From NCBI GenBank assembly GCA_964600165.1, contig CAZRIP010000006.1:1-64000 (forward strand): DNA of 64,000 nt. Direction: 5' to 3'. The notes under the pieces are model-generated. The model did not search any database. It was not told the DNA's origin and was given only the letters and a program-made list of their open reading frames with translations. Position numbers and translations under genes: made by a program. Position 1 is the first letter of the stretch. The number at the start of each line of letters is the position of its first letter. Below, piece by piece: positions 26,792 to 36,323 of this stretch. Source of the DNA: CAZRIP01 sp964600165. Its GTDB lineage: Bacteria; Elusimicrobiota; Elusimicrobia; UBA1565; UBA9628.

Positions 26792-28696
26792 ATGAAGATG
26801 TTCCGCTCTCTTTTCGCTTCGCTGCTCGCGTTCGCGCTCGTCCACCTTTCCGTCGCCCCGGCCGTCGCGGCGACCTTCGAGACCCTCAAGCCGGTCGAAA
26901 TTTCCGCTCAACTCCCGGTCGTCGCGCCTATTTTGCCCGCGACGCCGATGGGGCCGGGCGATCTGTCCCTGATGGCTCCGGGCCTTCCGGCCGGCGCCAA
27001 CGTCGCCGAGACGATCGGCGCGATGCAGGCCGCGCAGGCCCAAGCCGCCCAGCCCGCGCAAGCCGCGACTCCCGCGGCCATGGCGACGCTCAACGTCGTC
27101 ACCGGTCAGCTCGCCAAGGCGCCGCAGGGCGACGCCGTCGCCGCCGACGCCGTCCTCAGCCGCGCTATAGAAGGAAGCAAGACCGGCACGACGTTTTCGG
27201 CGGAGCCGGTCATCGGCCGCGACGTGGGCGCGCAAGCATTCGCCTCGGGCCTCGTCCTCGCCGACAAGGCGCAGCAGCCGCAGAGCGCCCCCTCCGTGTC
27301 GCGCCGCGATTTCCGCGACAACGAGCGCGGCAGCACGACGGTCGTCGTCTCGATCATCCTCGGCGTCGTCGCCGCGGTCGCCATCACGATCGGCGTGATC
27401 TGGCACAACGCGCAGAAAAAGAACGACGAGTGGCAGAACTCCAAGAGCAACCAAGAGATCGTCCTCGTCGAGCGCGCCCGCCGCGCCAACGACGCGGAGA
27501 CGCTCTACAAGATCGGCCAGGACGCCCGCACGCGCCAGGCCCGCATGAACGAGCGCATCGCCGACGCGAAGTCCGCCGGCAGCAAGAAGGTGGACGACAA
27601 GACCGGCGACGACCTCGGCCAGGCGAAATTCTACGCCGCCGCGGACGGCCTCGTCGGCGCGCGCGCCGAGATGAACCACGATCAGGTCTCCCAGGACCCG
27701 GCCAAGCGCATCGGCGAAGTGCCCGCCCCGGCTTGGAAGCAGCGCCTCGCGGACGAGAACGCCAAGGCCAAGACGTCGGAGTTCGAGGGCGACCTCGCCG
27801 TCGCGCTGCAAGGCCTCAAGGCCCAGCTCGGCCGCGTCGACGCCAAGGACCAGGGTCTCAAGGGCGACATCGACAACTTCCACAAGGAAGTCCCGGGCTC
27901 CTTCAAGGGTCGCATGGGCGAGATGGAGAACAAGGCGCGCGCCGACCTCAACGAGTTCGAGTCGACCGACGTCCAGCCCGAGCACGCGCTTTACGATCAG
28001 CTCAACGGCGAGATGCGCGGCCGAGTGTCCGCCAAGCTCGCGGCCGGCAGCGCCGAGTACCAGGGCCACCTCGCCCATCTTCAGCGCCTCTCGGACGCCG
28101 ACGAGCAGCTCAAGCCCGCCCTCGAGATCGCCGTCCAGATCGACAAGGATCTCAAGGACATGGCGTCCCACGAGCACAACCGCCAGTTCAACCTGCTGCT
28201 CGCCTCGCAGAACGAGAACGTCGAAGTCGACGACTACGACAACCAGGGCCGCAAGACCGGAAGCCACTACGAGGACCACAGCGGGACCTACAAGGCCCTC
28301 GCGGCCTCTGAAGGCGCCGAGGCGCGCGCGTCGGCCGCGAGCGCGCAGGGCGGCGTCAAGGCCCTGCACGCGATCCTGCCCTTGCTGCGCAACAATAAGA
28401 CGCTCAAGGACGAGGGTTTGGCGTCCTTGATCCCGCAGGACCCGCGCAACGTCGCGCAGAACGGCAGCGTGTTCTTCGACTTCTGGATCCCGGCCAGCTG
28501 GAACTTGTTCGGCTCGCTTTTCACCGAGTCGCAAGCGGGCCAGGCCCAGGCCGCCTTCGCGCCGATCCTGGCGCAGCTGCAAGGCGCCCAGCAGCTCGTC
28601 GGCGAGCGCCAAAACGGCGAGAACGGCTGGGTCAACGGCGCGATCGACCAGGACCTCAAGGCTCAGGTCGAGAAGGCCAAGGCGCGCGGCAAGTAA
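26792..28696 (+). CDS. Large exported, membrane-anchored helical protein of unknown function
   Basis: 634 residues. ATG at 26792 follows GGAGG nine bases upstream. Signal peptide to about residue 27; PVEISAQLPVVAPILP and GDLSLMA (56-62) resemble the matching region of the giant protein; Ala/Gln-rich stretch; one membrane helix (182-204); then about 430 residues of charged helix with coiled-coil character (many Lys/Glu/Asp/Gln) and a less polar C-terminus (FFDFWIPASWNLFG). No enzyme motif recognised. A strong hairpin follows the stop. Confidence 0.8.
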   Translation: MKMFRSLFASLLAFALVHLSVAPAVAATFETLKPVEISAQLPVVAPILPATPMGPGDLSLMAPGLPAGANVAETIGAMQAAQAQAAQPAQAATPAAMATLNVVTGQLAKAPQGDAVAADAVLSRAIEGSKTGTTFSAEPVIGRDVGAQAFASGLVLADKAQQPQSAPSVSRRDFRDNERGSTTVVVSIILGVVAAVAITIGVIWHNAQKKNDEWQNSKSNQEIVLVERARRANDAETLYKIGQDARTRQARMNERIADAKSAGSKKVDDKTGDDLGQAKFYAAADGLVGARAEMNHDQVSQDPAKRIGEVPAPAWKQRLADENAKAKTSEFEGDLAVALQGLKAQLGRVDAKDQGLKGDIDNFHKEVPGSFKGRMGEMENKARADLNEFESTDVQPEHALYDQLNGEMRGRVSAKLAAGSAEYQGHLAHLQRLSDADEQLKPALEIAVQIDKDLKDMASHEHNRQFNLLLASQNENVEVDDYDNQGRKTGSHYEDHSGTYKALAASEGAEARASAASAQGGVKALHAILPLLRNNKTLKDEGLASLIPQDPRNVAQNGSVFFDFWIPASWNLFGSLFTESQAGQAQAAFAPILAQLQGAQQLVGERQNGENGWVNGAIDQDLKAQVEKAKARGK

Positions 28697-28719
28697 CGCT
28701 TCGCATCACGTACGGCACC

Positions 28720-28747
28720 GCCCCTGTGCATTTCAGTGCACAGGGGC
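28720..28747. terminator. Hairpin between convergent genes
   Basis: GCCCCTGTGCA / TGCACAGGGGC, 11 perfect pairs and a six-base loop, placed between the exported protein (+) and the ankyrin gene (-). It suits a bidirectional terminator, though the flanking T-runs are poor. Confidence 0.75.
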
Positions 28748-28759
28748 ATTGCTTTGCCT

Positions 28760-29392
28760 CTAAGGACCGAACAGCGCGGCGACGTCGGGATAGCCCTTCT
28801 TGAGCGCGAGGCTCTTGGCCGTCTCTCCGTCTCGCGTGCTCGCCCCCGCCGACGCGCCGGCGGCGAGCAGCATGCGGACGGTATCGGCATGCCCGCGCTG
28901 AGCCGCCAGGATGAGCGGCGTGTCTCCCTGCGAGTCTCGCCCGTTGGACGAGGCGCCGCCGCGCATCAGGGCCTCGCAGACCTCCGTGCGGCCTTGAAGG
29001 GCGGCCCACATCAGAGGCGTCCAGCCGATCTCGTCGCGCTGCGAGACCGGCGCGCCGCCTGAGATCAGCTCGCGCACGACCTCGACGCGATTCCAGCGGG
29101 CGGCGAGGGTCAAGGGCGGCTGCCCCTTGCGGCGGGTCACGGCCGCCACGTCGGCGCCGGCCCCGAGCAAGGTCCTGACCGCGCCCGCGTGGCCGAAGGC
29201 CGCGGCGTGCATGAGCGGGGTCCAGCCGTCATCGTCGCGGGCGTTGACGTCGGCGCCGGCGGCGATGAGCCGCGAGATCCCTTCGGCGTCGCTGTCGGCC
29301 GCGGCGCGCTCGAGCTTCTGGTTGGGCGTGAGATCCGGTCCGCAGGACGCGGCGAGCGCGGCGCAAGCGAGCGCGAGGACGAGCCTCTTCAT
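28760..29392 (-). CDS. Ankyrin-repeat lipoprotein
   Basis: 210 residues from the ATG at 29392. Signal peptide ends in LAASC, a lipobox, so it is probably lipid-anchored in the envelope. Four to five ankyrin repeats follow (DDGWTPLMHAAAFGHAGAV, IGWTPLMWAALQGRTEV, QGDTPLILAAQRGHADTV, DGETAKSLALKKGYPDV). A protein-binding role is inferred; partner unknown. TATATT lies seven bases before the ATG with GGGGAGG in between. Confidence 0.9.
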   Translation of the reverse strand: MKRLVLALACAALAASCGPDLTPNQKLERAAADSDAEGISRLIAAGADVNARDDDGWTPLMHAAAFGHAGAVRTLLGAGADVAAVTRRKGQPPLTLAARWNRVEVVRELISGGAPVSQRDEIGWTPLMWAALQGRTEVCEALMRGGASSNGRDSQGDTPLILAAQRGHADTVRMLLAAGASAGASTRDGETAKSLALKKGYPDVAALFGP

Positions 29393-29399
29393 CCTCCCC

Positions 29400-29405
29400 A
29401 ATATA
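29400..29405 (-). promoter_or_regulatory. -10 element of the ankyrin gene, 7 bases from ATG
   Basis: TATATT-GGGGAGG-ATG. The purine run looks like a ribosome site but would hardly be transcribed if this -10 is used. Confidence 0.5.
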
Positions 29406-29438
29406 ACGGCCTGCGGGGATTTTTCAAGACGACTTTGG

Positions 29439-29867
29439 TTACGGGCGGGGCTTGCGCTGCATCAGCTTCTCGGGGTCGGTCACCTCGGTGAAGCCGAACT
29501 GGCGGTAGAGGCCGTGCGCGTCGGTCGTGCGCAGGAACCAAGACTTGACCGTCTCGAGCCGAGGCGAGGCCATCACGCGCTCGACGAGCCATTTCCCGAG
29601 GCCCTTGCCGCGGCAGGACTCGTCGACGATGACGTCGCAGAGATAAGCGTAGGTCGTGTAATCGGTGACGACGCGCGCGAAGCCGACCAGCTCGGCGCCG
29701 CGATAGAGCCCGAAGCAGAACGAGTGCTTGAGGCTCTTGGCGACCACGGGCTTGCTCCGCTCGGCGGCCCAGTACGACGCCGAAAGCAGGCGATGGATCG
29801 CGTCGACGTCGAGTCGCGCGGGGTCGGTGCTGACGCGGTAGGGCCCGCGCCGGCTCTCCTCGATCAC
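29439..29867 (-). CDS. GNAT-family N-acetyltransferase
   Basis: 142 residues; GTG overlaps the stop of the metallopeptidase gene (GTGA). Acetyl-CoA site ESCRGKGLGKWLVE (the R/Q-x-x-G-x-G/A motif) and a C-terminal LYRQFGF segment, typical of the YjcF/ElaA-like single-domain acetyltransferases. Substrate unknown. Confidence 0.88.
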   Translation of the reverse strand: MIEESRRGPYRVSTDPARLDVDAIHRLLSASYWAAERSKPVVAKSLKHSFCFGLYRGAELVGFARVVTDYTTYAYLCDVIVDESCRGKGLGKWLVERVMASPRLETVKSWFLRTTDAHGLYRQFGFTEVTDPEKLMQRKPRP

Positions 29868-31360
29868 GGCCGCGTCCCCGCGAACATCGCGGGAGCCTCG
29901 AAGAAGCTTTTGATCAGAGGCTCGAGCGAGGCCGCGTCGGGCCCCGAGAAGACGTACAGGTAGGCCTTGTCCGAACGCTTGATGCCGTAGACGAAAGGCT
30001 TGCCCTTGAGAGCCAACTCCTTGAGCTTGGCCAGATCGCCGGGCTCGACGATCCCTCGCCAGCTTTCGAGATCGGCCACATCGTCGAGCTTGAGGAAGAG
30101 CGCGCCGCTCAAGCCGGAATAGGTCTCGAGCTGGCGCCGCGGCGAATCGCCGAACGAGTAGCCCCAAACGGAGTTCGAATGCGCGAGCTCCTGAAAGCGG
30201 TCCTTGGCTGCATTCATGCCGAGCCCGAAGACGAGCGCGCAAGAGCGGAACCAGACCCGGGGCGAGGACAACCGAGGTCCGAGGCCCGCAGAAACGGCGC
30301 GCAGATATTCTTCGACGAAGGAAGCGTCGGTGAGACGCGTGCCGCGCGACAACGCCTCGTCCACGGGGTCGACCAAGGCCTTGGCCGCGTCGTTGACCTC
30401 GCTCTCGGCGTATAGGGTGTCTTTGCCTTCGAAGTAGCGCTTGAAGTCGGCCGGCGGCATCACCAGCCGAGAGACCAGGCCCTGTCCCAACGCCGTGGCC
30501 AGCGCCTCGTTGAGCAGGCCATAGGCCGCCAGAGAATAGGGCTCGGCCGCGGCGGCGAATGCGTTGATGAGCTTCCTGCGCTCGCCCGTCCCCGCCGATT
30601 CGTAGAAGTAATGGAAGAGCTCGTGCGAGACGACGTCGATGCGGTGCTCCATGTCCTCGCCGGGGACGATCTCTACGACGGAGTGGTCCTCGATCTGCTC
30701 GCCGCTGGAGTGGCCGTTGCCCCGAGACGGCTGGGCCACGATGTCGAATTCCACCGTGGTGCCGTTGGGGTAGGAGTAGCCGTAGAACTTGGCGACCTTG
30801 GAGTAGAGCTCGGCGAGGCCGCGCTTCTCGATCAAGGCCATGAGCTTCTCGGCGGCGTCCTCGGCGCTCGCCCGGCCTTCCCGAGCCCACCAAGCGTCGA
30901 AGCGCTCGTGGAAGGGGCCGGCCGCCGCCAGCGTGGCGCGCGCATCCTCCTGGGACATGAGGAGGCCGAGGCTTCCCGCGAACTCATTCCAAGAGTCGGC
31001 TCGGTAGGCGGCGATGCGCAGCTTCTCGCGCACGTCGATCGACGCGCCGTTGAGGGGCAGGGCCACGGAGTCGCTCTCCTCGTCGAGATCCATCTGCTTG
31101 TCGTAGCGCGCGTGCAGGCGGCCCCAAGAGTCGAGCGCCGCGCGGTCGCGCGCGCTCAAGCCTTGCCGATCCCAAAACGCTCGGAAGTTCTCCTTGGCGC
31201 AAGAGCCGTTGCCGGAGAGGCAGTTGAGCTGATAGGCCAGATTGGCGGAGGGAGAGACGCGGAAGACGAGGACGAGGCCGTCCTTGGTCTGGAGGCGGCC
31301 GATCTCCTTGGCGCGGGCCGGCGCGACGGCAAGCAGCGCGGCGAGCGTCGCGGCGATCAC
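29864..31360 (-). CDS. Exported gluzincin-like metallopeptidase of unknown family
   Basis: 498 residues; GTG start overlapping the ispDF stop. Signal peptide to about residue 17 (VAPARA). HELFH at 246-250 is a zinc-protease HExxH motif; Glu285 in LNEALATALGQG lies 35 residues on, a spacing seen for the third zinc ligand of gluzincins. Two Cys (47, 54) may form a disulfide. I do not recognise the family. Its position at the end of the PIN/TRAM-ispDF chain gives no clear functional hint. Confidence 0.75.
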   Translation of the reverse strand: MIAATLAALLAVAPARAKEIGRLQTKDGLVLVFRVSPSANLAYQLNCLSGNGSCAKENFRAFWDRQGLSARDRAALDSWGRLHARYDKQMDLDEESDSVALPLNGASIDVREKLRIAAYRADSWNEFAGSLGLLMSQEDARATLAAAGPFHERFDAWWAREGRASAEDAAEKLMALIEKRGLAELYSKVAKFYGYSYPNGTTVEFDIVAQPSRGNGHSSGEQIEDHSVVEIVPGEDMEHRIDVVSHELFHYFYESAGTGERRKLINAFAAAAEPYSLAAYGLLNEALATALGQGLVSRLVMPPADFKRYFEGKDTLYAESEVNDAAKALVDPVDEALSRGTRLTDASFVEEYLRAVSAGLGPRLSSPRVWFRSCALVFGLGMNAAKDRFQELAHSNSVWGYSFGDSPRRQLETYSGLSGALFLKLDDVADLESWRGIVEPGDLAKLKELALKGKPFVYGIKRSDKAYLYVFSGPDAASLEPLIKSFFEAPAMFAGTRP

Positions 31361-32514
31361 GCCGGCAGAAGCAGTGTCGCCACGGCGTAGCAGGCGATGG
31401 CCTCGCCGCGGCCGATCGAGTCGACGCCTTCGTGGCTTTTCGCCTTGAGGTTGACGCGGGCCTCGCCGACGCCGAGGATGGATGAGAGCGACGCCCGGAA
31501 GGCCTCGTAGTGGGGCTTCATCTTCGGCTCCTCGGCGACGAGGGTCACGTCGACGTGCGAGAGCACGCCGCCCGCGGTGATGAGCTTAGCCATGACCGCC
31601 GCCATGATGTCTTTGCTCTGGATGTTCTTGATCTTCGGGTTGTCTGGCGGGAACATGATCCCGATCTCTCCCGCGCCCAAGGCGCCCAAGATCGCGTCGC
31701 CGACGGCGTGCAGCACGGCGTCGCCGTCCGAGTGGCCGAGCAAGCCCTTGTCGTGCTCGAGCTTGACCCCGGAAAGCCACAGCTCGCGGCCCGCGACGAG
31801 CCGGTGGATGTCGAAGCCGAAGCCGACGGCGGTCCGGCGCCGCCCGCCTTGGCGGTCCTCGATCAATGCCTCGGCCATCGTCAAATCCTCCGGCGTGGTG
31901 ATCTTGAAGTTCTCGTACGACGACGGCACGATCTTGACCTTGTGCCCCGATTTCTCGACGAGCTGGCTTTCGTCGGTCGCGTCCTTCTCGTCCGGGAACT
32001 TGGCCAGCGCTTCCTCGATGATCTCGCGGCGGTAACACTGCGGCGTTTGCGCGGCCCAGAACGACGAGCGCGCCGGCGTGCCCGAGATCCATAGCTGCTT
32101 GTTGGTGACCTTCTTGAGCGTGTCCTTGACCGGCACGGCCGGCAGGGCGGCTCCGGACTCGAACGCCTCCTCTATACACGCCTTGACGAGGCTCGTCGTC
32201 ACCAGCGGTCGCGCGCCGTCGTGGATCGCGACGACCTCGGCGTCCTCGGGCACGAGCTTGAAGCCGTTGCGCACGGAGCCCATGCGCGTCGGGCCGGACT
32301 CGGTCACGACGACGCGGTCGGACGAGAGCCGCGCGCCGTGCTCCTTGATGCTCTCGGGCGAGAGCACGAGCACGATCTTTTCAATCTCCTCGATATCGAG
32401 GAACGTCTTCAGGCTCCACTCGACGACGGTCTTCTCGGCCAGCGGCAGGAACTGCTTGGGCTGGCCCATGCGGCTGCCGCTGCCGCCCGCGACGATGATG
32501 GCCGCGGACTTCAC
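31357..32514 (-). CDS. ispDF: Bifunctional IspD/IspF isoprenoid enzyme
   Basis: 385 residues. IspD part (1 to about 225): VAGGSGSRMGQPKQFL, AIHDGARPLV and AAQTPQ; transfers CMP to methylerythritol phosphate. IspF part (about 229-385): GFGFDIHRL with the zinc Asp/His pair, LLGHSDGDAVLHAVGDAILGALG and KAKSHEGVDSIGRGE; makes methylerythritol cyclodiphosphate. Such fusions are known in some Proteobacteria. Both halves look complete. The start overlaps the end of the PIN/TRAM gene. Confidence 0.96.
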   Translation of the reverse strand: MKSAAIIVAGGSGSRMGQPKQFLPLAEKTVVEWSLKTFLDIEEIEKIVLVLSPESIKEHGARLSSDRVVVTESGPTRMGSVRNGFKLVPEDAEVVAIHDGARPLVTTSLVKACIEEAFESGAALPAVPVKDTLKKVTNKQLWISGTPARSSFWAAQTPQCYRREIIEEALAKFPDEKDATDESQLVEKSGHKVKIVPSSYENFKITTPEDLTMAEALIEDRQGGRRRTAVGFGFDIHRLVAGRELWLSGVKLEHDKGLLGHSDGDAVLHAVGDAILGALGAGEIGIMFPPDNPKIKNIQSKDIMAAVMAKLITAGGVLSHVDVTLVAEEPKMKPHYEAFRASLSSILGVGEARVNLKAKSHEGVDSIGRGEAIACYAVATLLLPA

Positions 32515-33497
32515 GCGATCGGATTGCGCGCCTTGGCGAAGATCATGCGGCCGGCGGAGGTCTGCAAGATCGAGGTCACGCCGACCTCCAGCCGCTTGCC
32601 GATGTGCTTCTTGCCGTCCTCGATGACGACCATCGTGCCGTCGTCGAGATAGCCCACGCCTTGCTCGCGCTCCTTGCCTTCCTTCATGACGAAGAGCTGC
32701 ATGGCCTCGCCGGGCAGCACGACGGGCTTGAGGGCCGTGCCGAGATCGTTGACGTTGAGGCAGACGACGCCCTCGAGCGAGGCGATTTTATTGAGGTTGA
32801 AATCCGTGGTAATCACCTTCGCGCCCATGTCGCGCGCCAGGCGCGCGACCTTGCCGTCGACGTCGGAGACCTCGACGATGTCCTTGTCGAGGATCTTGAC
32901 CGGAAGATCGGGGTTCTCCTGCAGCCGCGCCAGGATGTCGAGACCTCGGCGGCCGCGCGCGCGCTTGAGGGAGTCAGGCGAGTCGGCCAGCTGATGGAGC
33001 TCCTGCAGCACGAAGCGCGGCACGATCAGCGTGCCCGAAAGAAACTTCGTCTCGCAGATGTCGATCACGCGGCCGTCGATGATCGCCGAGGTGTCCAGGA
33101 TTTTCATGTCGGCGCCGCGCCGCTTGCCCATTTTGAGGATGTCCTTGTCGAGTTGGTCGATCTCGGGCAGCTTGCGGATGACGAGGATCAGGCCCAGCGC
33201 GCCGAAAGCGAAATACCGGAGGATCGCGTAGCGATCCCAGACCTGGTAAAGCGCGTCGTTGCCGACCTGGAATACGGCGTAGTCGATGACCTTGGCCACG
33301 AAGACGCCCCCGGCGGCGCCGAGCACGCCCGTGATCATCGTGAAGAGATTCACCTCGGCGGTAGCCATCTCGAAGCCGATGATGCCCAAGCCGACCACGA
33401 GGCCCAGGACGGCGCCTTTCATCGACCGCGTGATGTGGAAGTAGACGATGGCGGGACAACAGACGACGACGGCGGCGCGAAACAGCCAGATGCCCAT
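32511..33497 (-). CDS. Membrane PIN/TRAM domain protein (YacL type)
   Basis: 328 residues. Three to four N-terminal membrane helices (to about residue 110), a PIN nuclease-like domain (ILDTSAIIDGRVIDI, QELHQLADSPD, VITTDFNLNKIA with the acidic residues) and a C-terminal TRAM domain (EQGVGYLDDGTMVVIEDG). Likely a membrane-tethered RNA-cleaving or RNA-binding protein. GAGGAG lies upstream of the ATG. YacL beside ispD is a frequent bacterial neighbour pair. Confidence 0.92.
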   Translation of the reverse strand: MGIWLFRAAVVVCCPAIVYFHITRSMKGAVLGLVVGLGIIGFEMATAEVNLFTMITGVLGAAGGVFVAKVIDYAVFQVGNDALYQVWDRYAILRYFAFGALGLILVIRKLPEIDQLDKDILKMGKRRGADMKILDTSAIIDGRVIDICETKFLSGTLIVPRFVLQELHQLADSPDSLKRARGRRGLDILARLQENPDLPVKILDKDIVEVSDVDGKVARLARDMGAKVITTDFNLNKIASLEGVVCLNVNDLGTALKPVVLPGEAMQLFVMKEGKEREQGVGYLDDGTMVVIEDGKKHIGKRLEVGVTSILQTSAGRMIFAKARNPIA

Positions 33498-33569
33498 GGA
33501 CGGCTCCTCGTCCCGGTAATTTTATGAAAGGAGATCCCGGGACCTTGTTTTACGGATTATGCGTCTATC

Positions 33570-34970
33570 TTACGACTTATGATTCGCGGCGAAAATCTTC
33601 TCGGCGGCTTCCACGAGATCGGCGACGCCGACCACCGTCAGCCCGGCGATCTTGGGCAGGTCCTTGACCGCGCGCTGGGCGATCACGGCCGTCTTGAAGC
33701 CTGCCTTGGCCGCCTCTTTGAGCCGGCTCTCGATGAACGGCACGCGGCTGACCTCGCCGAGGAGGCCGACCTCGCCGACGAGCACCCAGTCCGCGGGCAC
33801 GGCGCGATCGCGCGCCGAGCTCACGACGGCCATGCAGGCCGCCAGGTCGGTGGCCGGGTCCTTGAGGCGCACGCCTCCGGCGAGGCTGACGAACACGTCG
33901 GTGTCCTCGACCGACAGGCGCAGGTGCTTCTCCATCGCGGCGAGCAGCACGAGGACGCGGTTGAGGTCCAGGCCCGTGCTCATGCGGCGCGGCAGCGGGT
34001 ACTTCGTGTGCACGACGAGCGATTGGGCCTCGACGAGCATCGGCCGTGAGCCCTCGAGCGTGACCGAGACGGCGCGTCCCGCGGAGGCTTTGGCGTCGCG
34101 GTCCGCGATGAAAAACGAAGCCGCGTTCGTCACCTCGCGCAGGCCCTTCTCGCTCATCTCGAAAAGACCCACCTCGTCGGTGGGGCCGAAGCGGTTCTTT
34201 TGGGCGCGCAGCACGCGCAGGAGGTCGTGGCGCTCGGTGTCGAAATACAAGACGGTGTCGACGATGTGCTCGAGCACCTTGGGGCCGGCGAGCGCGCCGT
34301 CCTTGGTGACGTGGCCGAGCACGAAGACGCAGATCTCGGAGGATTTGGCGACGCGCAAGAGCTCCGCCGCGCACTCCCGCACCTGCGCCACCGAGCCCGG
34401 CGACGACGTGAGCTCGGGGTGATAGCAGGTCTGCACGGAGTCGAGCACGACGAATTTCGGCGCGTGCTTCTCGACGGCGGCGAGGACCTTGGCGAGATTC
34501 GTCTCCGAAAGGAGATAAAGCGATTGAGCCGTGAGCCCCAGGCGCTGCGCGCGCGCCGAGACCTGCTTGAGCGATTCCTCGCCGGAGACGTAAAGCACCT
34601 TGTCCTTCTGGGCGAGGCGCGCCGCCGCCTGCAGCATCAGCGTCGACTTGCCGATCCCCGGCGGGCCGGCGAGCAGCAACATCTGGCCCGCGACGACGCC
34701 GCCGCCCAAAAGCCGGTCGAGCTCCGGCACGCCCGTCCGCGTTCGCGTCTCGGTCTCGGCGCCGGCCTCGGAGAGCGCCACGACGTCGGACGAGAAGCTC
34801 GTCAAAGCCCGCGGAGCGGAGCCGGCCGCGGCGAGCGCGGCGACCTTGCCGGTCTCCACGACCTCCTCGACCATCGAGTTCCAGTTGGAGCAGTCGGGGC
34901 ACTGCCCCATGGGTTTAGGAGCGGCGTAGCCGCACTGCTGACAGCGATAAACGGTCTTGAGGCGGCTCAT
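33570..34970 (-). CDS. radA: DNA repair protein RadA
   Basis: 466 residues. Zinc finger Cys10, 13, 24, 27; Walker A GPPGIGKST (102-110); the RadA-specific KNRFG motif; and a C-terminal Lon-protease-like domain without catalytic Ser. A RecA-like branch-migration helicase in homologous recombination. Six bases after the MlaD stop in the same direction; no LexA box seen ahead of it. Confidence 0.97.
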   Translation of the reverse strand: MSRLKTVYRCQQCGYAAPKPMGQCPDCSNWNSMVEEVVETGKVAALAAAGSAPRALTSFSSDVVALSEAGAETETRTRTGVPELDRLLGGGVVAGQMLLLAGPPGIGKSTLMLQAAARLAQKDKVLYVSGEESLKQVSARAQRLGLTAQSLYLLSETNLAKVLAAVEKHAPKFVVLDSVQTCYHPELTSSPGSVAQVRECAAELLRVAKSSEICVFVLGHVTKDGALAGPKVLEHIVDTVLYFDTERHDLLRVLRAQKNRFGPTDEVGLFEMSEKGLREVTNAASFFIADRDAKASAGRAVSVTLEGSRPMLVEAQSLVVHTKYPLPRRMSTGLDLNRVLVLLAAMEKHLRLSVEDTDVFVSLAGGVRLKDPATDLAACMAVVSSARDRAVPADWVLVGEVGLLGEVSRVPFIESRLKEAAKAGFKTAVIAQRAVKDLPKIAGLTVVGVADLVEAAEKIFAANHKS

Positions 34971-34976
34971 GAAAGA

Positions 34977-36323
34977 CTACTGAGCGGTACCACTCTTGCT
35001 GCTGCTGCGGCCCTTGGCGCCGGCGGCGCCGAAGGACGCCATGCCGAACAAGTAAGCGATGTCCTGGTCCTCGAAGCTGACGTTGACCCAGGTGTTGAAC
35101 GCCTTGCGGATCTGCACGTCCTCGTAGCGCGCGCCGACGCCGAGCCACTTCGTCACGCGCGCGAGCACGCCGAAGTCGTACTCGGGCTTGTCGAAGACGC
35201 GCGAGTTGATCACGCGGTTGCGGCCGAAATCGTAGGCCTGCGCCGTCAGGCTGAAGCGCTTGCCGACCGGGTCTTGGTAGAAGGGCGTGACGGTGATACG
35301 CGCGCCGCCCGCGGAGCGGATGGCGCCGAAGGCGAGGTCGAAGGGCCCTTTGACGAAGCCGACGAGGCCGTCGACGCGGTTTTTTTGCACGTAGTCGGTC
35401 CCGTGATGGACCGTGTCGACCGGGCTGCCGAGATTGGCGATGCCGCCGTAATAGTAGCGGCCCTCGCGCGGAACGATCTTGAGGCCGACGTCGGAATAGC
35501 CGCTGCGGATCGGGGCCTCGTAGCGATAGTCGTAATTCCAATAGACGCGGAATTGGTTGATGCGGCCGAGCACGTCCTTCGCCGTCTGGGCCGCGTCCTT
35601 GACCGAGGCGACGGTCTCCTTGACGTCCTGCTTGACCTTCTCGTCGTGCAGCAGCGCGCCGATCGCGCCCTTGTCGGTGGCCAGGCCCGCCATCATCTTG
35701 TCGGTGTTCACGAGCACCGAGTCGAGCTTGGCCGTGATGTCGTCGGTGCGCTCCATCGCCTTCTCGAGCCTCGGCTTCGTGGTCTCGATCAAGTCGTTCA
35801 GGTTCGCCGTCATCTCGCGCAGGTTGGCGACGGTATCCTTCAGGTTCCCGGTCAGCGAGCCGCGCGGGCCCTCCGAGTTCATCTCGGTGAGGATGCTCTG
35901 CAGGCTGCCGAGGGCCTTGACGAGCGCTTTCTCGATCGAGATCGGGTCGGTGCCGCGGACGGTCGTCTCCGGCGGGATCACGCCCGACTCCGGATGGCCC
36001 TGGTCGATCTGCAGGTACTTGGAGCCGATGATGCCGGTCGAGCCGATCGTGAACTCCGCGTCCTTGTAGATGTCGACGCCCTTGCGGATCGAGAGCACGC
36101 ACTTGGCCGCGCCGTCGGCCAAGACGACGTCCTTGACCTGGCCGATCTCGACGCCGGAGAGCTTGACCGGCGAGTTGCGGTTTAAGTTGGCGACGTCATG
36201 GAACGTCGCGTAGAGCGTGTAGCGCTTCTCGAAGGTGTAGTCGCCGAGCAGGAAGATCGCCGTGCCCATGAGGACCAGGCCCGCGACGACGAAGGCGCCG
36301 ACTTTCGCTTCGATCGACAGCAT
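34977..36323 (-). CDS. mlaD: MCE-domain lipid-transport protein (MlaD type) with extra C-terminal domain
   Basis: 448 residues. One N-terminal membrane helix (about 9-28), an MCE domain (about 35-115, LSGVEIGQVKDV, IGSTGIIGSKYLQID), then helices (about 130-240) and about 200 residues of alternating strand-like sequence rich in Tyr/Gly (NYDYRYEAPIRSGYSD, YYYGGIANLG, YDFGVLARVTKWLGVGARYE). E. coli MlaD is only about 180 residues; the extension resembles a beta-barrel or beta-sheet module. Part of the alr-mlaE-mlaF-mlaD cluster; moves phospholipids between membranes. Confidence 0.92.
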   Translation of the reverse strand: MLSIEAKVGAFVVAGLVLMGTAIFLLGDYTFEKRYTLYATFHDVANLNRNSPVKLSGVEIGQVKDVVLADGAAKCVLSIRKGVDIYKDAEFTIGSTGIIGSKYLQIDQGHPESGVIPPETTVRGTDPISIEKALVKALGSLQSILTEMNSEGPRGSLTGNLKDTVANLREMTANLNDLIETTKPRLEKAMERTDDITAKLDSVLVNTDKMMAGLATDKGAIGALLHDEKVKQDVKETVASVKDAAQTAKDVLGRINQFRVYWNYDYRYEAPIRSGYSDVGLKIVPREGRYYYGGIANLGSPVDTVHHGTDYVQKNRVDGLVGFVKGPFDLAFGAIRSAGGARITVTPFYQDPVGKRFSLTAQAYDFGRNRVINSRVFDKPEYDFGVLARVTKWLGVGARYEDVQIRKAFNTWVNVSFEDQDIAYLFGMASFGAAGAKGRSSSKSGTAQ

